Shown: positions 1 through 6,675 of the stretch, piece by piece
Layout of the letters: each line of letters begins with the position of its first letter
Position numbering within the stretch: the first letter of the stretch is position 1
Assembly (NCBI GenBank): GCA_900543945.1
Contig: UQTN01000040.1
Location: 1-18,034 of the forward strand
Length of the DNA: 18,034 bases
From: an uncultured Collinsella sp.
Lineage (GTDB): Bacteria; Actinomycetota; Coriobacteriia; Coriobacteriales; Coriobacteriaceae
Direction: 5' to 3'
Notes under the pieces: model-generated
The model's database searches: none
What the model was told of the DNA's origin: nothing
What the model saw: the letters and a program-made list of their open reading frames with translations, nothing else
Position numbers and translations under genes: made by a program

Positions 1-1
1 C

Positions 2-1393
2 ACGCCCGAGGCCAAGGCCACGTTGCCGCGCCTGCGCGTGTCCGACATTGGCGAGGCGCGCCCCGAGCCGCCGCTCGTTGTGGACACGACCGCGCCCATC
101 CCCTGTCTGCGCCACGGCATTCCCACCAACCGCCTGGCCTACGTCATGCAGTACTTCGACCTGAGCTGCGTCGCATTTGAGGACCTGCCCTACGTGACGC
201 TGCTCTGCCGCCTGCTCAAGCAGCTGCCCACGCGCGAGCATTCGGCTGAGGAGCTCGACAACCTGCTCGCCGGCAAGCTGGGCTTTTTGAGCTTTACGAC
301 CGAGGTCATGACGCAGCCCGACGTGGACGGCGTGCGCCCCTATCTGCTGGTGAGCGCCGGAGCCCTGTCCGAGAAGATCGATGCGCTGGCGAGCCTGCCG
401 CGCGAGGTGTGGTCGAGCACGCTTTTGCTCGATGCCGATGCCGACCGCGTGCGCGACGTGCTCACGCAGATTCGCATTGGGCTTGAGCAGGGCTTTATCA
501 ACAACGGTCACTCGGCGGCACTCGGTCGCGCGATGAGCTACAGCTCGCCTTCGGCCGTGGTGCGTGAGCAGCTTTCGGGCGTGGATTTCTACCTGTTCCT
601 GCGCGATCTGCTCGAGCACTTTGACGAGCGCGTGGACGGGCTGCGTACCAAGCTTGCCGAGCTGGCAGGCCGCATCTTTGTGGCCAATGGCTGCATGGCG
701 AGCTTTACCGGCAGCGATGAGGACTTTGACGCGTACTGGGCCGCCGCGGGCGACCTGGGGCTGGGCGCGGGCGACGGTGCCGGCCGCGACGCGCTCGTGG
801 TGCCGACGCCGTGCAATCGCCACGAGGCTTTTGTCATCCCCAGCGACATCTGCTTTGCCGCGCGTGCGTGCGATCCGCGTCGCCTGGGCATTGACGTGAC
901 AGGCGCTTGGGCCGTGGCTGCCAACGCGCTCTCCTACGATTACCTGTGGAACGAGATTCGCGTGAAGGGCGGTGCATACGGCTGCGGATTCCGCGCAGCC
1001 GGCGAGCGCCAGACGGCGTTCTACACCTACCGCGACCCGGCGATCGACCCTTCGATTGAGCGCGTGGAGCGCGCAGGCTCATGGCTTGGCCGCTTAGAGC
1101 CCGACGAGGCCGCCTTTGAGGGCTTTATCGTGAGCTGCGTGAGCGGCATGGACGCGCCGGTGAAGCCGTACGCGCTCACCAAGCGCCGCAACACGACCTA
1201 CCTGGCCGGGCTCGATCCGCATGCGCGCGAGGAGCGTCGCGCCCAGATGCTCGCCGCCACGCCCGGTGAGCTGCGCTCGCTCGGCACTGACGTAACGCGC
1301 ATCGCAGCCGAGTCGCCCACCTGCGTCTTTGGCGGCCGCGAAGTCATCGCCAAGAGCAACGCCGACTTCAACGTAGTCGACCTGCTGGGCTAA
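2..1393 (+). CDS. M16C (PreP/insulinase-like) metallopeptidase, C-terminal part, 5' truncated by window edge
   Basis: The reading frame is open from base 2, so the gene begins outside the window; a TTG at 23 is only an internal codon. About 463 residues are visible, against roughly 970 for a full PreP-type enzyme. The piece corresponds to the C-terminal half: the end of the M16C-associated linker region (TLPRLRVSDIG at the left edge) and the C-terminal M16 domain, with the family signature IRVKGGAYGCGF around window bases 955-990, followed by FYTYRDP and a C-terminal VFGGREVI segment. The zinc-binding HxxEH motif belongs to the N-terminal domain and is not in view, so catalytic integrity cannot be judged. 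Members degrade unfolded peptides in a closed chamber, usually in the cytosol in bacteria. A 13-bp stem terminator follows the TAA stop by 5 nt. The family call is firm; the substrate is unknown. Confidence 0.88.
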   Translation, partial: TPEAKATLPRLRVSDIGEARPEPPLVVDTTAPIPCLRHGIPTNRLAYVMQYFDLSCVAFEDLPYVTLLCRLLKQLPTREHSAEELDNLLAGKLGFLSFTTEVMTQPDVDGVRPYLLVSAGALSEKIDALASLPREVWSSTLLLDADADRVRDVLTQIRIGLEQGFINNGHSAALGRAMSYSSPSAVVREQLSGVDFYLFLRDLLEHFDERVDGLRTKLAELAGRIFVANGCMASFTGSDEDFDAYWAAAGDLGLGAGDGAGRDALVVPTPCNRHEAFVIPSDICFAARACDPRRLGIDVTGAWAVAANALSYDYLWNEIRVKGGAYGCGFRAAGERQTAFYTYRDPAIDPSIERVERAGSWLGRLEPDEAAFEGFIVSCVSGMDAPVKPYALTKRRNTTYLAGLDPHAREERRAQMLAATPGELRSLGTDVTRIAAESPTCVFGGREVIAKSNADFNVVDLLG

Positions 1394-1398
1394 CGCAC

Positions 1399-1441
1399 AA
1401 AGGTAGATTTTTGGGACATGCCTGAAAATCTACCTTTTCTT
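1399..1441 (+). terminator. Hairpin terminator after the M16 peptidase gene, also a member of repeat family A
   Basis: Perfect 13-bp arms AAAGGTAGATTTT (1399-1411) and AAAATCTACCTTT (1425-1437) enclose a 13-nt loop and run into TTTCTTTT. The position just after the stop fits a rho-independent terminator. The 19-mer GTAGATTTTTGGGACATGC (1403-1421) recurs on the opposite strand at 4193-4211. Confidence 0.75.
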
Positions 1442-1485
1442 TTGCCTCTGCTTGGGCGGGGCAGCTCACCCCGTCCCACCAGTTT

Positions 1486-1623
1486 GTCTAAATCTGTAAC
1501 ATCTAGACGGCAATATCGGCTCCAGATGTTACAAATCGAGACGTTTTCGGATGACGCCGGCCCTTTGTCTCAATCTGTAACAACTAGGTCCAATTTTGCC
1601 GAGTTACTGTTACAGATCGAGAC
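1486..1623. repeat. Tandem pair of 57-bp inverted-repeat units
   Basis: Unit 1 (1486-1542) and unit 2 (1567-1623) are both exactly 57 bp and start 81 bp apart. Each begins GTCT-A/C-AATCTGTAACA and ends with its near-complement TGTTACA-A/G-ATCGAGAC, so each can fold into a long hairpin. Loop sequences differ. About 16 of the outer 19 positions pair within unit 1. Confidence 0.8.
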
Positions 1624-1739
1624 GAACTGCCGCAGACGCCCACTCCACAGCACAGACCACCACAAAGGTGCCTGTCCCCTTTCTCAGTGGTGATTCGAAC
1701 ACTTGTTCTATACGTACACATGTTCTATATTATGAGTGT

Positions 1740-1777
1740 TTGCATCGGACTTAAATTGCAACTAGAATATAGTTGCA
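1740..1777 (+). promoter_or_regulatory. hicAB promoter with overlapping palindromic operator candidate
   Basis: A -35 box TTGCAT (1740-1745) and a -10 box TAGAAT (1763-1768) are separated by exactly 17 bp. A perfect palindrome, TGCAACTA (1757-1764), 5 nt, TAGTTGCA (1770-1777), sits over the -10 box. HicB antitoxins with a C-terminal DNA-binding domain commonly repress their own promoter, so this is the likely HicB or HicAB site. Binding is inferred, not shown. Two GTTCTATA copies (1705-1712 and 1722-1729) lie just upstream. Confidence 0.6.
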
Positions 1778-1791
1778 GAATGTGAGGCGGG

Positions 1792-2055
1792 ATGACTCGA
1801 GCCGATAAACTCATCGCCCAACTGTTTAGCTGCCCCTCGACGTATCGGTATGCCGATTTTTTAAAAGTCATGGCCTCATATGGCTTTGAAATGGACAGCA
1901 AGGGCAAGACATCCGGATCGCGCGTTCGCTTTTACAGGCCATCAGATGGCAGGATGTTCGTGATGCACGCGCCTCATCCATCTGACGAATTGACAGCGGG
2001 GACCATTCGAAACATCGTTCGATTTCTGCAGGATGTCGGAGGCAGTCATGAGTAA
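1792..2055 (+). CDS. hicA: HicA-family toxin (putative mRNA interferase)
   Basis: An 87-residue basic protein with the HicA fold signature: an N-terminal helix (MTRADKLIAQLF), a YADFLKVMASYGFE segment, then KGKTSGSRVRFYRP around residues 38-50 and HAPHP near residue 64. HicA toxins have a dsRNA-binding-like fold and cleave or block mRNA. The classical small HicA carries a catalytic His after the Gly-Ser turn; here that place is Ser-Arg (GSRVRF), as in the KTSGSRV subgroup that I recall from gut bacteria, so the catalytic residue is uncertain. It lies directly upstream of hicB, overlaps it by 8 bp, and has its own promoter. The GAGG at 1783-1786 is a modest ribosome site for the ATG. The gene is AT-richer than its neighbours, as expected of a mobile toxin-antitoxin module. 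Confidence 0.85.
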   Translation: MTRADKLIAQLFSCPSTYRYADFLKVMASYGFEMDSKGKTSGSRVRFYRPSDGRMFVMHAPHPSDELTAGTIRNIVRFLQDVGGSHE

Positions 2056-2377
2056 CGTTTTGGCATACAAGGGCTATTTCGCCCCAGTCGAGTTCGATGC
2101 CGAGCAGCGTGTACTAACAGGTATGGTCGCCGGCATTAGAGACGCAATCGTATTTGAAGGCTCCACGGCTGAAGAAGTGGAGCAATGCTTCCACGACGCC
2201 GTCGACGATTACCTTGAGTTTTGCGCCGAGAAGGGCAAAGAGCCCGAGCGGGCTTTTAAGGGCTCGTTCAACGTAAGAACGGGCTCTGAGCTCCACAAAC
2301 AGGCGGCGCTGGCAGCGGCAAAGAAGGGCGAGTCACTCAATAAGTTTGTGACCGAAGCAATCGCCGCAGCGTTGTAG
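2048..2377 (+). CDS. hicB: HicB-family antitoxin with C-terminal ribbon-helix-helix domain
   Basis: A 109-residue protein. The start is set at ATG 2048, because GGAGG at 2038-2042 lies 5 nt upstream; an in-frame ATG at 2033 has no such site. The N-terminal half is the RNase-H-like HicB core (YKGYFAPVEFDAEQRVLTG, then STAEEVEQCFHDAVDDYLEFC). The C-terminal third (FNVRTGSELHKQAALAAAKKGESLNKFVTEAIAAAL) is a ribbon-helix-helix DNA-binding segment. The antitoxin should bind HicA and repress the operon through the palindrome over the -10 box. Its ATGAGTAA start overlaps the end of hicA, which suggests translational coupling, the usual way of keeping the two proteins in balance. Confidence 0.9.
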   Translation: MSNVLAYKGYFAPVEFDAEQRVLTGMVAGIRDAIVFEGSTAEEVEQCFHDAVDDYLEFCAEKGKEPERAFKGSFNVRTGSELHKQAALAAAKKGESLNKFVTEAIAAAL

Positions 2378-2394
2378 CGTTATCGCATAGGCAC

Positions 2395-2439
2395 AAACCA
2401 CCACGAAGGAGGCAGTGAACTGCACCCTCGTGGTGGTTT
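2395..2439 (+). terminator. Long hairpin after hicB, probable terminator without a clear U-tract
   Basis: Perfect 12-bp arms AAACCACCACGA (2395-2406) and TCGTGGTGGTTT (2428-2439) enclose an inner hairpin GCAGT-ga-ACTGC. It begins 18 bp after the hicB stop. Only TTTC follows, so termination is plausible but not certain. Confidence 0.5.
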
Positions 2440-2449
2440 CGACATTTGC

Positions 2450-2495
2450 CCAGATAAAACCTGCCAAAATAAACCTGTCCCTTTTTGGTAGGTTT
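2450..2495 (+). repeat. Repeat family B hairpin ahead of the cyclo-ligase start
   Basis: Arms AAACCTGCCAAAA (2457-2469) and TTTTGGTAGGTTT (2483-2495) pair with one G-T. The centre reads TAAACCTGTCCCT. Nearly the same 45-bp sequence occurs on the - strand at 12723-12679, also just ahead of a start codon. Confidence 0.8.
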
Positions 2496-2511
2496 GGGAG
2501 AGGAAGCCGGG

Positions 2512-3108
2512 ATGGACAAGGCTGAGTTGCGGCGGGCGGTGATTGCTCGGCGCGATGCTCTTGATTTGGACTTGCGGGCGGCGAAGTCTGCTGTCATTTG
2601 CGCGCGGCTTGTTGAGCTGCTGGGCCGCTTGGATGCCGCGGCGCCGCACACCGTTGCCGTCTATGCCGCGATGGGTTCCGAAGTCGACCCAGCCGCGTTT
2701 GCCGCTGCGGCCGCCAAACGCGGCTGGCGCGTAGCCTATCCGTGCATGCTCTCGGCAGCCGAAGCCGCAGCTTGTGGCCAGCGCATGTGTATGAGGGCCG
2801 TCGCCGTCGGCGATGCGCCCGCGGCCCCGTTTATCGCCCGCCCCACGCGGGCCTTCGCGGCCACGGACATCGACAGAGACCGCTTCCCCATCGTGCCTGC
2901 CGAAGCGCTCGACATGATCGTCGTGCCGCTCGTGGCCTTCGACCGCGCCGGCGCGCGCCTGGGCTACGGCGGCGGCTGCTACGACCGCTACCTGTCCACA
3001 CTTCGTCCCGACTGCCACATCGTCGGCATCGCCTTTGACGAACAGCGCGTCGACCACATCCCCACCGATGCCCACGACCTGTCGCTGCCCAACATCATCA
3101 GCGCCTAA
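2512..3108 (+). CDS. ygfA: 5-formyltetrahydrofolate cyclo-ligase (MTHFS)
   Basis: A 198-residue cytosolic enzyme that converts 5-formyl-THF and ATP to 5,10-methenyl-THF (EC 6.3.3.2), recycling a dead-end folate in one-carbon metabolism. It shows the family layout: an N-terminal helix KAELRRAVIARRDAL, the segment YAAMGSEVDP (51-60), the signature GYGGGCYDRYL (151-161), with Cys where Tyr is more common, and a C-terminal AFDEQRVDHIPTDAHD (174-189). The start is placed at ATG 2512, preceded by GAGAGGAAG. A TTG at 2485 in the same frame lies inside the family B repeat and would add nine unrelated residues. The family B hairpin ends 16 nt before the start, so it lies in the 5' leader if transcription comes from upstream. 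It faces metA tail to tail. Confidence 0.93.
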   Translation: MDKAELRRAVIARRDALDLDLRAAKSAVICARLVELLGRLDAAAPHTVAVYAAMGSEVDPAAFAAAAAKRGWRVAYPCMLSAAEAAACGQRMCMRAVAVGDAPAAPFIARPTRAFAATDIDRDRFPIVPAEALDMIVVPLVAFDRAGARLGYGGGCYDRYLSTLRPDCHIVGIAFDEQRVDHIPTDAHDLSLPNIISA

Positions 3109-3150
3109 TCGCCGCCACATCAGCCACGGCTACAGCAGCACCATCGCAGT

Positions 3151-4077
3151 CTAGTGCTCCTCGCCGGCGCGGGCTAGGTCGTAGGGCGTGGTCTGGTAGA
3201 CGTAATAGTTGAGCCAGTTGGTGTAGAGCAGCTGAGCCTGGCTGCGCCAGACGTTGCGCGGCTCGGCGGCGGGATCGTCGCCCGGGAAGTAATGCGCCGG
3301 CACCTGAGGGTTGAGCCCGCGCTTCACGTCGCGCTCGTACTCCAGGCGCAACGTGTCGGTATCGTACTCGGGGTGGCCAAAGACAAAGAAGCGGCGGCTG
3401 TCGGTCGACTTGACAATATACAGGCCCACCTCGTCGGACACGGCCACGACCTCAAGCTGCGGCTCGGCCTCCACGTCCTCGCGGCGCACATCGGTGTTGC
3501 GCGAGTGCACGGCATAGAAACGGTCGTCAAAACCGCGGACCAGTGGGCTTTGCGGCTTGACGAGCCGGTGCTCAAACACGCCGCTCGCCTTTGCCGGCAG
3601 GTCGTACTTCTGAATACCGTAGTGGTGATACAGGCCCGCCTGTGCGCCCCAGCAAATGTGCAGCGTAGAGTGCACGTGCGTGGTGGACCAGTCCATGATC
3701 TGGCAGAGTTCGGGCCAGTAGTCGACCTCTTCGAACGGCATCTGCTCCACCGGCGCGCCCGTGATGATCAGGCCGTCGTAGTGGATGTCGCGGATGTCGT
3801 CGAACGTGCGGTAGAACGTCTCCAGGTGGCCGGCGCTTACGTGCGTGGCCTCGTGCGTCTTGGTGCGCAGCAGGTCCACCTCCACCTGCAGCGGCGTGTT
3901 GGAGAGCTTGCGCATGATCTGCGTCTCGGTGGCGATTTTGGTGGGCATGAGGTTGAGGATGAGCACGCGCAGCGGACGGATGTCCTGGTGCAGCGCGCGG
4001 TACTCGGTCATGACAAAGATGTTCTCGCTCTCGAGCTGCGCGGCAGCAGGGAGGGCGTCGGGGATGCGAATGGGCAT
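3151..4077 (-). CDS. metA: Homoserine O-acyltransferase MetA, predicted to use acetyl-CoA
   Basis: A 308-residue full-length MetA, the first committed step of methionine synthesis from homoserine. Numbering matches the family exactly: nucleophile Cys142 in HICWGAQAGLYHHYGI, with His235 and Glu237 in FVFGHPEYD. Residue 111 in TGAPVEQMPFEEV is Glu. In characterised MetA enzymes Glu111 selects acetyl-CoA and Gly111 succinyl-CoA, so this is predicted to be homoserine O-acetyltransferase (EC 2.3.1.31) despite the common succinyltransferase label. The - strand start ATG at 4077 has AAGGAG 5 nt upstream. No SAM riboswitch or other leader was recognised in the 211 bp shared with the divergent dehydrogenase gene. 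No other methionine gene lies nearby. Confidence 0.95.
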   Translation of the reverse strand: MPIRIPDALPAAAQLESENIFVMTEYRALHQDIRPLRVLILNLMPTKIATETQIMRKLSNTPLQVEVDLLRTKTHEATHVSAGHLETFYRTFDDIRDIHYDGLIITGAPVEQMPFEEVDYWPELCQIMDWSTTHVHSTLHICWGAQAGLYHHYGIQKYDLPAKASGVFEHRLVKPQSPLVRGFDDRFYAVHSRNTDVRREDVEAEPQLEVVAVSDEVGLYIVKSTDSRRFFVFGHPEYDTDTLRLEYERDVKRGLNPQVPAHYFPGDDPAAEPRNVWRSQAQLLYTNWLNYYVYQTTPYDLARAGEEH

Positions 4078-4172
4078 GGATGCTCCTTACGAGTCAGTTG
4101 CAGCTATGGTACAACGAGCGGCCCCATCCGCGCGAGCACATCGCCCGGCGATGTCGCCGGCGGCCCAAATCA

Positions 4173-4217
4173 CTCAAAAAGTAGAGATTAAAGCATGTCC
4201 CAAAAATCTACTTCGCT
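4173..4217 (-). repeat. Repeat family A, second copy, between divergent metA and the dehydrogenase gene
   Basis: On the - strand it carries the 19-mer GTAGATTTTTGGGACATGC (4211-4193), identical to 1403-1421 on the + strand. The flanks pair imperfectly into a hairpin (AAGTAGAGATT with AAATCTACTT). Because both neighbouring genes point away, this copy terminates neither; it is a dispersed repeat that can also serve as a terminator elsewhere. Confidence 0.75.
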
Positions 4218-4288
4218 TTAGCCTAGCAAAGTGGGCGCAGGAGGCTACAATGGTTCGACGCGAAAAACTCGGCCGAAAGGATACATAT

Positions 4289-5266
4289 ATGTACCAGACG
4301 CGTAAGATCGGTGTGGTCGGCCAGGGCCACGTAGGAGCACATGTCGCCAACAGCCTGCTCATGCAGGGCATTGCCGATGAGCTGTACCTGTGCGATATCA
4401 ACGAGGCCAAGGTGACGTCCGAGGTCCAGGACCTGCGCGACTCCCTCTCGTTTGTCCCGTACAACACCAAGATCGTCAACTGCTACGACCACTACGAGGA
4501 GCTGGCCTGCTGCGACGTCATCGTCAACGCCGCCGGCAAGGTCGCGCTGGCCGCCGGCAACCGCGACGGCGAGCTGTTCTTTACCACCGACGCCGCCCGC
4601 ACCTTTGCCAAGCGCATCGTCGACGCCGGCTTTGACGGCATCTTCGTGAGCATCTCCAACCCCTGCGACGTCGTGTGCACCGAGCTGTGGCACCTGACCG
4701 GCTACGATCCCAAGAAGATCATCGGCTCGGGCTGCGGCCTGGACTCCGCCCGCCTGCGCACCGAGATCTCCAAGAAGGTCGGCGTGAGCCCCAAGTCCAT
4801 CGACGCCTACATGATCGGCGAGCACGGCTTTAGCCAGCTTGCCGCCTTTAAGGCCGCAACCATCGCCGGCAAAAACCTCAACGAGCTTCAGGCCGAGAAC
4901 CCCGACAAGTACTCCTTTGACCACATGGAGGTCGAGGAGCTCGCGCGTAAGGGCGGCTATGTGACCTACCAGGGCAAGCAGTGCACCGAATACGCCGTCG
5001 CCAACTCCGCCGCGCGCGTCTGCGCCGCCGTGCTGCACAACGAGCACGCCGTGCTTTCCGCTTCCACGCTCATGACCGGCCAGTATGGCGAGGAGGGTAT
5101 CTTTACCTCCCTGCCGTGCGTGATCGGTGCCGAGGGCGTCGAGGAGGTCTACACGCTCGACCTGTCCGAGTACGAGCTCGAGGGCTTCCACAAGAGCTGC
5201 CAGCACATCCGCGACAACATCGCCCAGCTCGACTGGTGGGATGCCGAGGCCTACGACGCAAAGTAG
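4289..5266 (+). CDS. L-2-hydroxyacid dehydrogenase of the LDH/MDH family (L-lactate or L-2-hydroxyisocaproate type)
   Basis: With the ATG at 4289 the protein has 325 residues and begins directly with the NAD fold (KIGVVGQGHVGAHVANSL; glycine motif 11-16; Asp36 for the adenosine ribose). Catalytic residues are visible: Asp152 and Arg155 in LDSARLR, and His179 in GEHGFSQ. The substrate loop reads NAAGKVALAAGNRDGELFF and lacks the usual LDH sequence around Gln102; it resembles L-2-hydroxyisocaproate dehydrogenases, so branched 2-oxoacids are possible substrates beside pyruvate. An in-frame ATG at 4250 has AGGAGG 5 nt upstream and would add 13 residues, but its ATG overlaps a possible -10 box TACAAT (4246-4251), and family members do not need the extension; the start is therefore open. 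It is single, with its own terminator, probably serving NADH reoxidation. Confidence 0.85.
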   Translation: MYQTRKIGVVGQGHVGAHVANSLLMQGIADELYLCDINEAKVTSEVQDLRDSLSFVPYNTKIVNCYDHYEELACCDVIVNAAGKVALAAGNRDGELFFTTDAARTFAKRIVDAGFDGIFVSISNPCDVVCTELWHLTGYDPKKIIGSGCGLDSARLRTEISKKVGVSPKSIDAYMIGEHGFSQLAAFKAATIAGKNLNELQAENPDKYSFDHMEVEELARKGGYVTYQGKQCTEYAVANSAARVCAAVLHNEHAVLSASTLMTGQYGEEGIFTSLPCVIGAEGVEEVYTLDLSEYELEGFHKSCQHIRDNIAQLDWWDAEAYDAK

Positions 5267-5310
5267 GCCGCCGCTTGACGCGACACCTCGCACACACGGC
5301 CGCAATGTAG

Positions 5311-5350
5311 AGCGGGCCGCGCCGGAAATCCCCGGCACGGCCCGCTTTTT
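5311..5350 (+). terminator. Rho-independent terminator of the dehydrogenase gene
   Basis: A GC-rich stem, AGCGGGCCGCGCCGG with CCGGCACGGCCCGCT (one mismatch), is followed by TTTTTATT, starting about 45 bp after the stop codon. Confidence 0.93.
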
Positions 5351-5400
5351 ATTGACCCCAACAGCATGCCTGCAGATTTAGGTCTAATACTTTTCCTGCA

Positions 5401-5538
5401 AAGTGAACGAGCCAAATCGGACCCCCGAAGCATCGACACTTTTCAGACGCCATTTCCTGCGATTTCGTCGAGATTTACCTGCGGTTTTGGCACCAAAAAG
5501 TGCGGATGCTTCAGGGATCCAAAATAGGTCGTTCACTT
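5401..5538. repeat. 138-bp palindromic repeat element
   Basis: Outer arms AAGTGAACGA (5401-5410) and TCGTTCACTT (5529-5538) are perfect. Inner arms GAAGCATCGACACTTTT (5427-5443) and AAAAGTGCGGATGCTTC (5496-5512) pair at 15 of 17 positions. The centre contains ACCTGCGGTTTT (5477-5488), shared with the element at 11818-11940. Confidence 0.8.
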
Positions 5539-5650
5539 CTGGGGAAAAGCATTTGACTTCATTATTCGACAGCTGGGACGGGGTGCCGCGACGCAGACGA
5601 GACCCTCGTTTGGCGAAGGCCCCGTCGTAAAAGTTCGCTTTCCCCGCTAC

Positions 5651-6619
5651 TTAGTACTGCTCGACGCCCATGTAGCGACGGACCTCGGGGCTGTGGTCAA
5701 ACACCTTGCCGCGGGCGGCGCGCAGCTCGCAGCTCATGTTGTAGAAGAAGATCGGCTCCAGGTACGAACGCACGCTGGCGGGCACGTCGCCTACGCCGTA
5801 CTCGAGCGCATCGAGCACCATGACCGTATCGGTGTGCGTGTTGAGAAACGCCAGCGCGCGCTCCTCCATGGGGCGGCACTCGCCCGCGCCAAGCTGCACA
5901 AAGTAGAACACGCCGGGCTCGGTGGCCTCGAAGGGACCGTGGAAGTACTCGCCGGAGTGGATGTAGCAGCAGTGCTGCCACTGCATCTCCATGAGCGAGC
6001 AGATGGCCATGGCGTAGGTCTGGCTAAAGTTGGGGCCGGATCCCAGGATGTAGAAGAACTCGTGCTGCTGGCAGAGCTCGGCAAAGCGATCGCCCAGCTC
6101 GGCATTGACCTTCTCGCGGGCAGCGGGCAACAGCGCATCCATCTGCTTAAGGCCGGCGTACATGTCGGCGAGCGCCTCGTAGCCCTCCTGCTGGTCGAGC
6201 AGCTCGGCAGCCATCAGGACGCCGATGCCTTGCGGAACCTCGGCCTGCGGCACGCCTTCGCCCCACGGATAGACCCAGGTGGTCCACTTGCCGTTGTCGA
6301 TCTTGGAGCCCGCGTAGTCGGTCATAGTCACGACCTCGGCGCCGGCGGCGAGCGCCATCTCGCAGGCATCGACAACCTCCTGCGTATTGCCGCTGTGGCT
6401 GCAGGCGATGACGAGTGACTTCTCGCCAAGACTCTTGGGGGCCATCAGGCAAAACTCGCGCGCCGTGTAAACCGTCGAGGTAAACGTGGTCGCCTCGCGC
6501 TTGAGCAGCTCGTTGGCCGGCATCAGGTCGATCATCGAACCGCCGCAAGCAATCCAAAAGACGTTCTCAATCTTGCCCTTGCGCTCGATAATTTCCTGAA
6601 CCAGATCGTGTGCGTTCAT
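5651..6619 (-). CDS. SIS-domain sugar-phosphate protein no. 1, FrlB/FraB-like deglycase candidate
   Basis: A 322-residue cytosolic protein with two SIS domains. The first carries the phosphosugar loop ACSHSGNTQEVVDA (72-85). The second begins near FFYILGSGPNFSQTYAMA (188-205) and contains MEMQWQ and SGEYFHGPFE. The family includes fructoselysine-6-phosphate deglycase FrlB, fructose-asparagine deglycase FraB and GlmS-like isomerases. Glu211 and His227 lie 16 residues apart, the same spacing as the FraB catalytic pair Glu214/His230 as I recall it, which favours deglycase over regulator. Start ATG 6619 has GGAGGG 7 nt upstream. It follows GntR1 on the same strand after 144 bp with its own promoter and twin operator candidates. 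Substrate is inferred only: an Amadori phosphate is likely, and an aminosugar phosphate is possible. Confidence 0.8.
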   Translation of the reverse strand: MNAHDLVQEIIERKGKIENVFWIACGGSMIDLMPANELLKREATTFTSTVYTAREFCLMAPKSLGEKSLVIACSHSGNTQEVVDACEMALAAGAEVVTMTDYAGSKIDNGKWTTWVYPWGEGVPQAEVPQGIGVLMAAELLDQQEGYEALADMYAGLKQMDALLPAAREKVNAELGDRFAELCQQHEFFYILGSGPNFSQTYAMAICSLMEMQWQHCCYIHSGEYFHGPFEATEPGVFYFVQLGAGECRPMEERALAFLNTHTDTVMVLDALEYGVGDVPASVRSYLEPIFFYNMSCELRAARGKVFDHSPEVRRYMGVEQY

Positions 6620-6675
6620 GGTGATGTCCCTCCTTGTGTGGCGGTTTCGAACGACGACAGCTCGTACCTGCGGTC

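Larger units (their letters stand above)
1394..1791. other. 398-bp intergenic region between the peptidase gene and hicA: repeats and the hicA promoter, no gene
   Basis: From left to right it holds the peptidase terminator/repeat (1399-1441), two 57-bp inverted-repeat units (1486-1542 and 1567-1623), an imperfect hairpin containing CTGTCCCC (about 1656-1692) and the hicAB promoter with its palindrome (1740-1777). A 91-codon frame over 1418-1693 is made of these repeats and is not judged to be a gene. Confidence 0.7.
5267..5650. other. 384-bp gap between convergent dehydrogenase and SIS1 genes: terminator, long palindromic repeat, no gene
   Basis: It contains the dehydrogenase terminator and a 138-bp palindromic element (5401-5538). 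The remaining stretch (5541-5650) holds only weak pairing: GACGGGG near 5576 with CCCCGTC near 5627, enclosing ACGAG-ggt-CTCGT read on the - strand. This could end the SIS1 transcript, but it has no T-run. Confidence 0.6.

Noticed and set aside
1486..1623. Possible short CRISPR array
   Set aside because: There are only two units, each internally palindromic over 57 bp, with no uniform spacers and no cas genes nearby.
1418..1693. 91-codon + strand frame between the peptidase gene and hicA
   Set aside because: It consists wholly of the terminator and inverted-repeat units and has no ribosome site.
1705..1729. GTTCTATA pair at the hicA promoter as a GntR1 site
   Set aside because: The half-site resembles the SIS1 motif, but the spacing is 17 bp instead of 10 and the region is AT-rich, so chance is likely.
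3292..4191. 299-codon frame on the + strand opposite metA
   Set aside because: Antisense to a full-length MetA with correctly numbered catalytic residues.
4078..4288. SAM or other methionine riboswitch ahead of metA
   Set aside because: The leader is short (under about 100 nt before the family A repeat) and no SAM-box-like conserved stems or terminator/antiterminator pair were seen.
4223..5338. 371-codon frame on the - strand opposite the dehydrogenase gene
   Set aside because: Shadow of the real gene. The product is Val/Gly/Leu/Ala/Asp-repetitive, and the frame runs through the dehydrogenase terminator.
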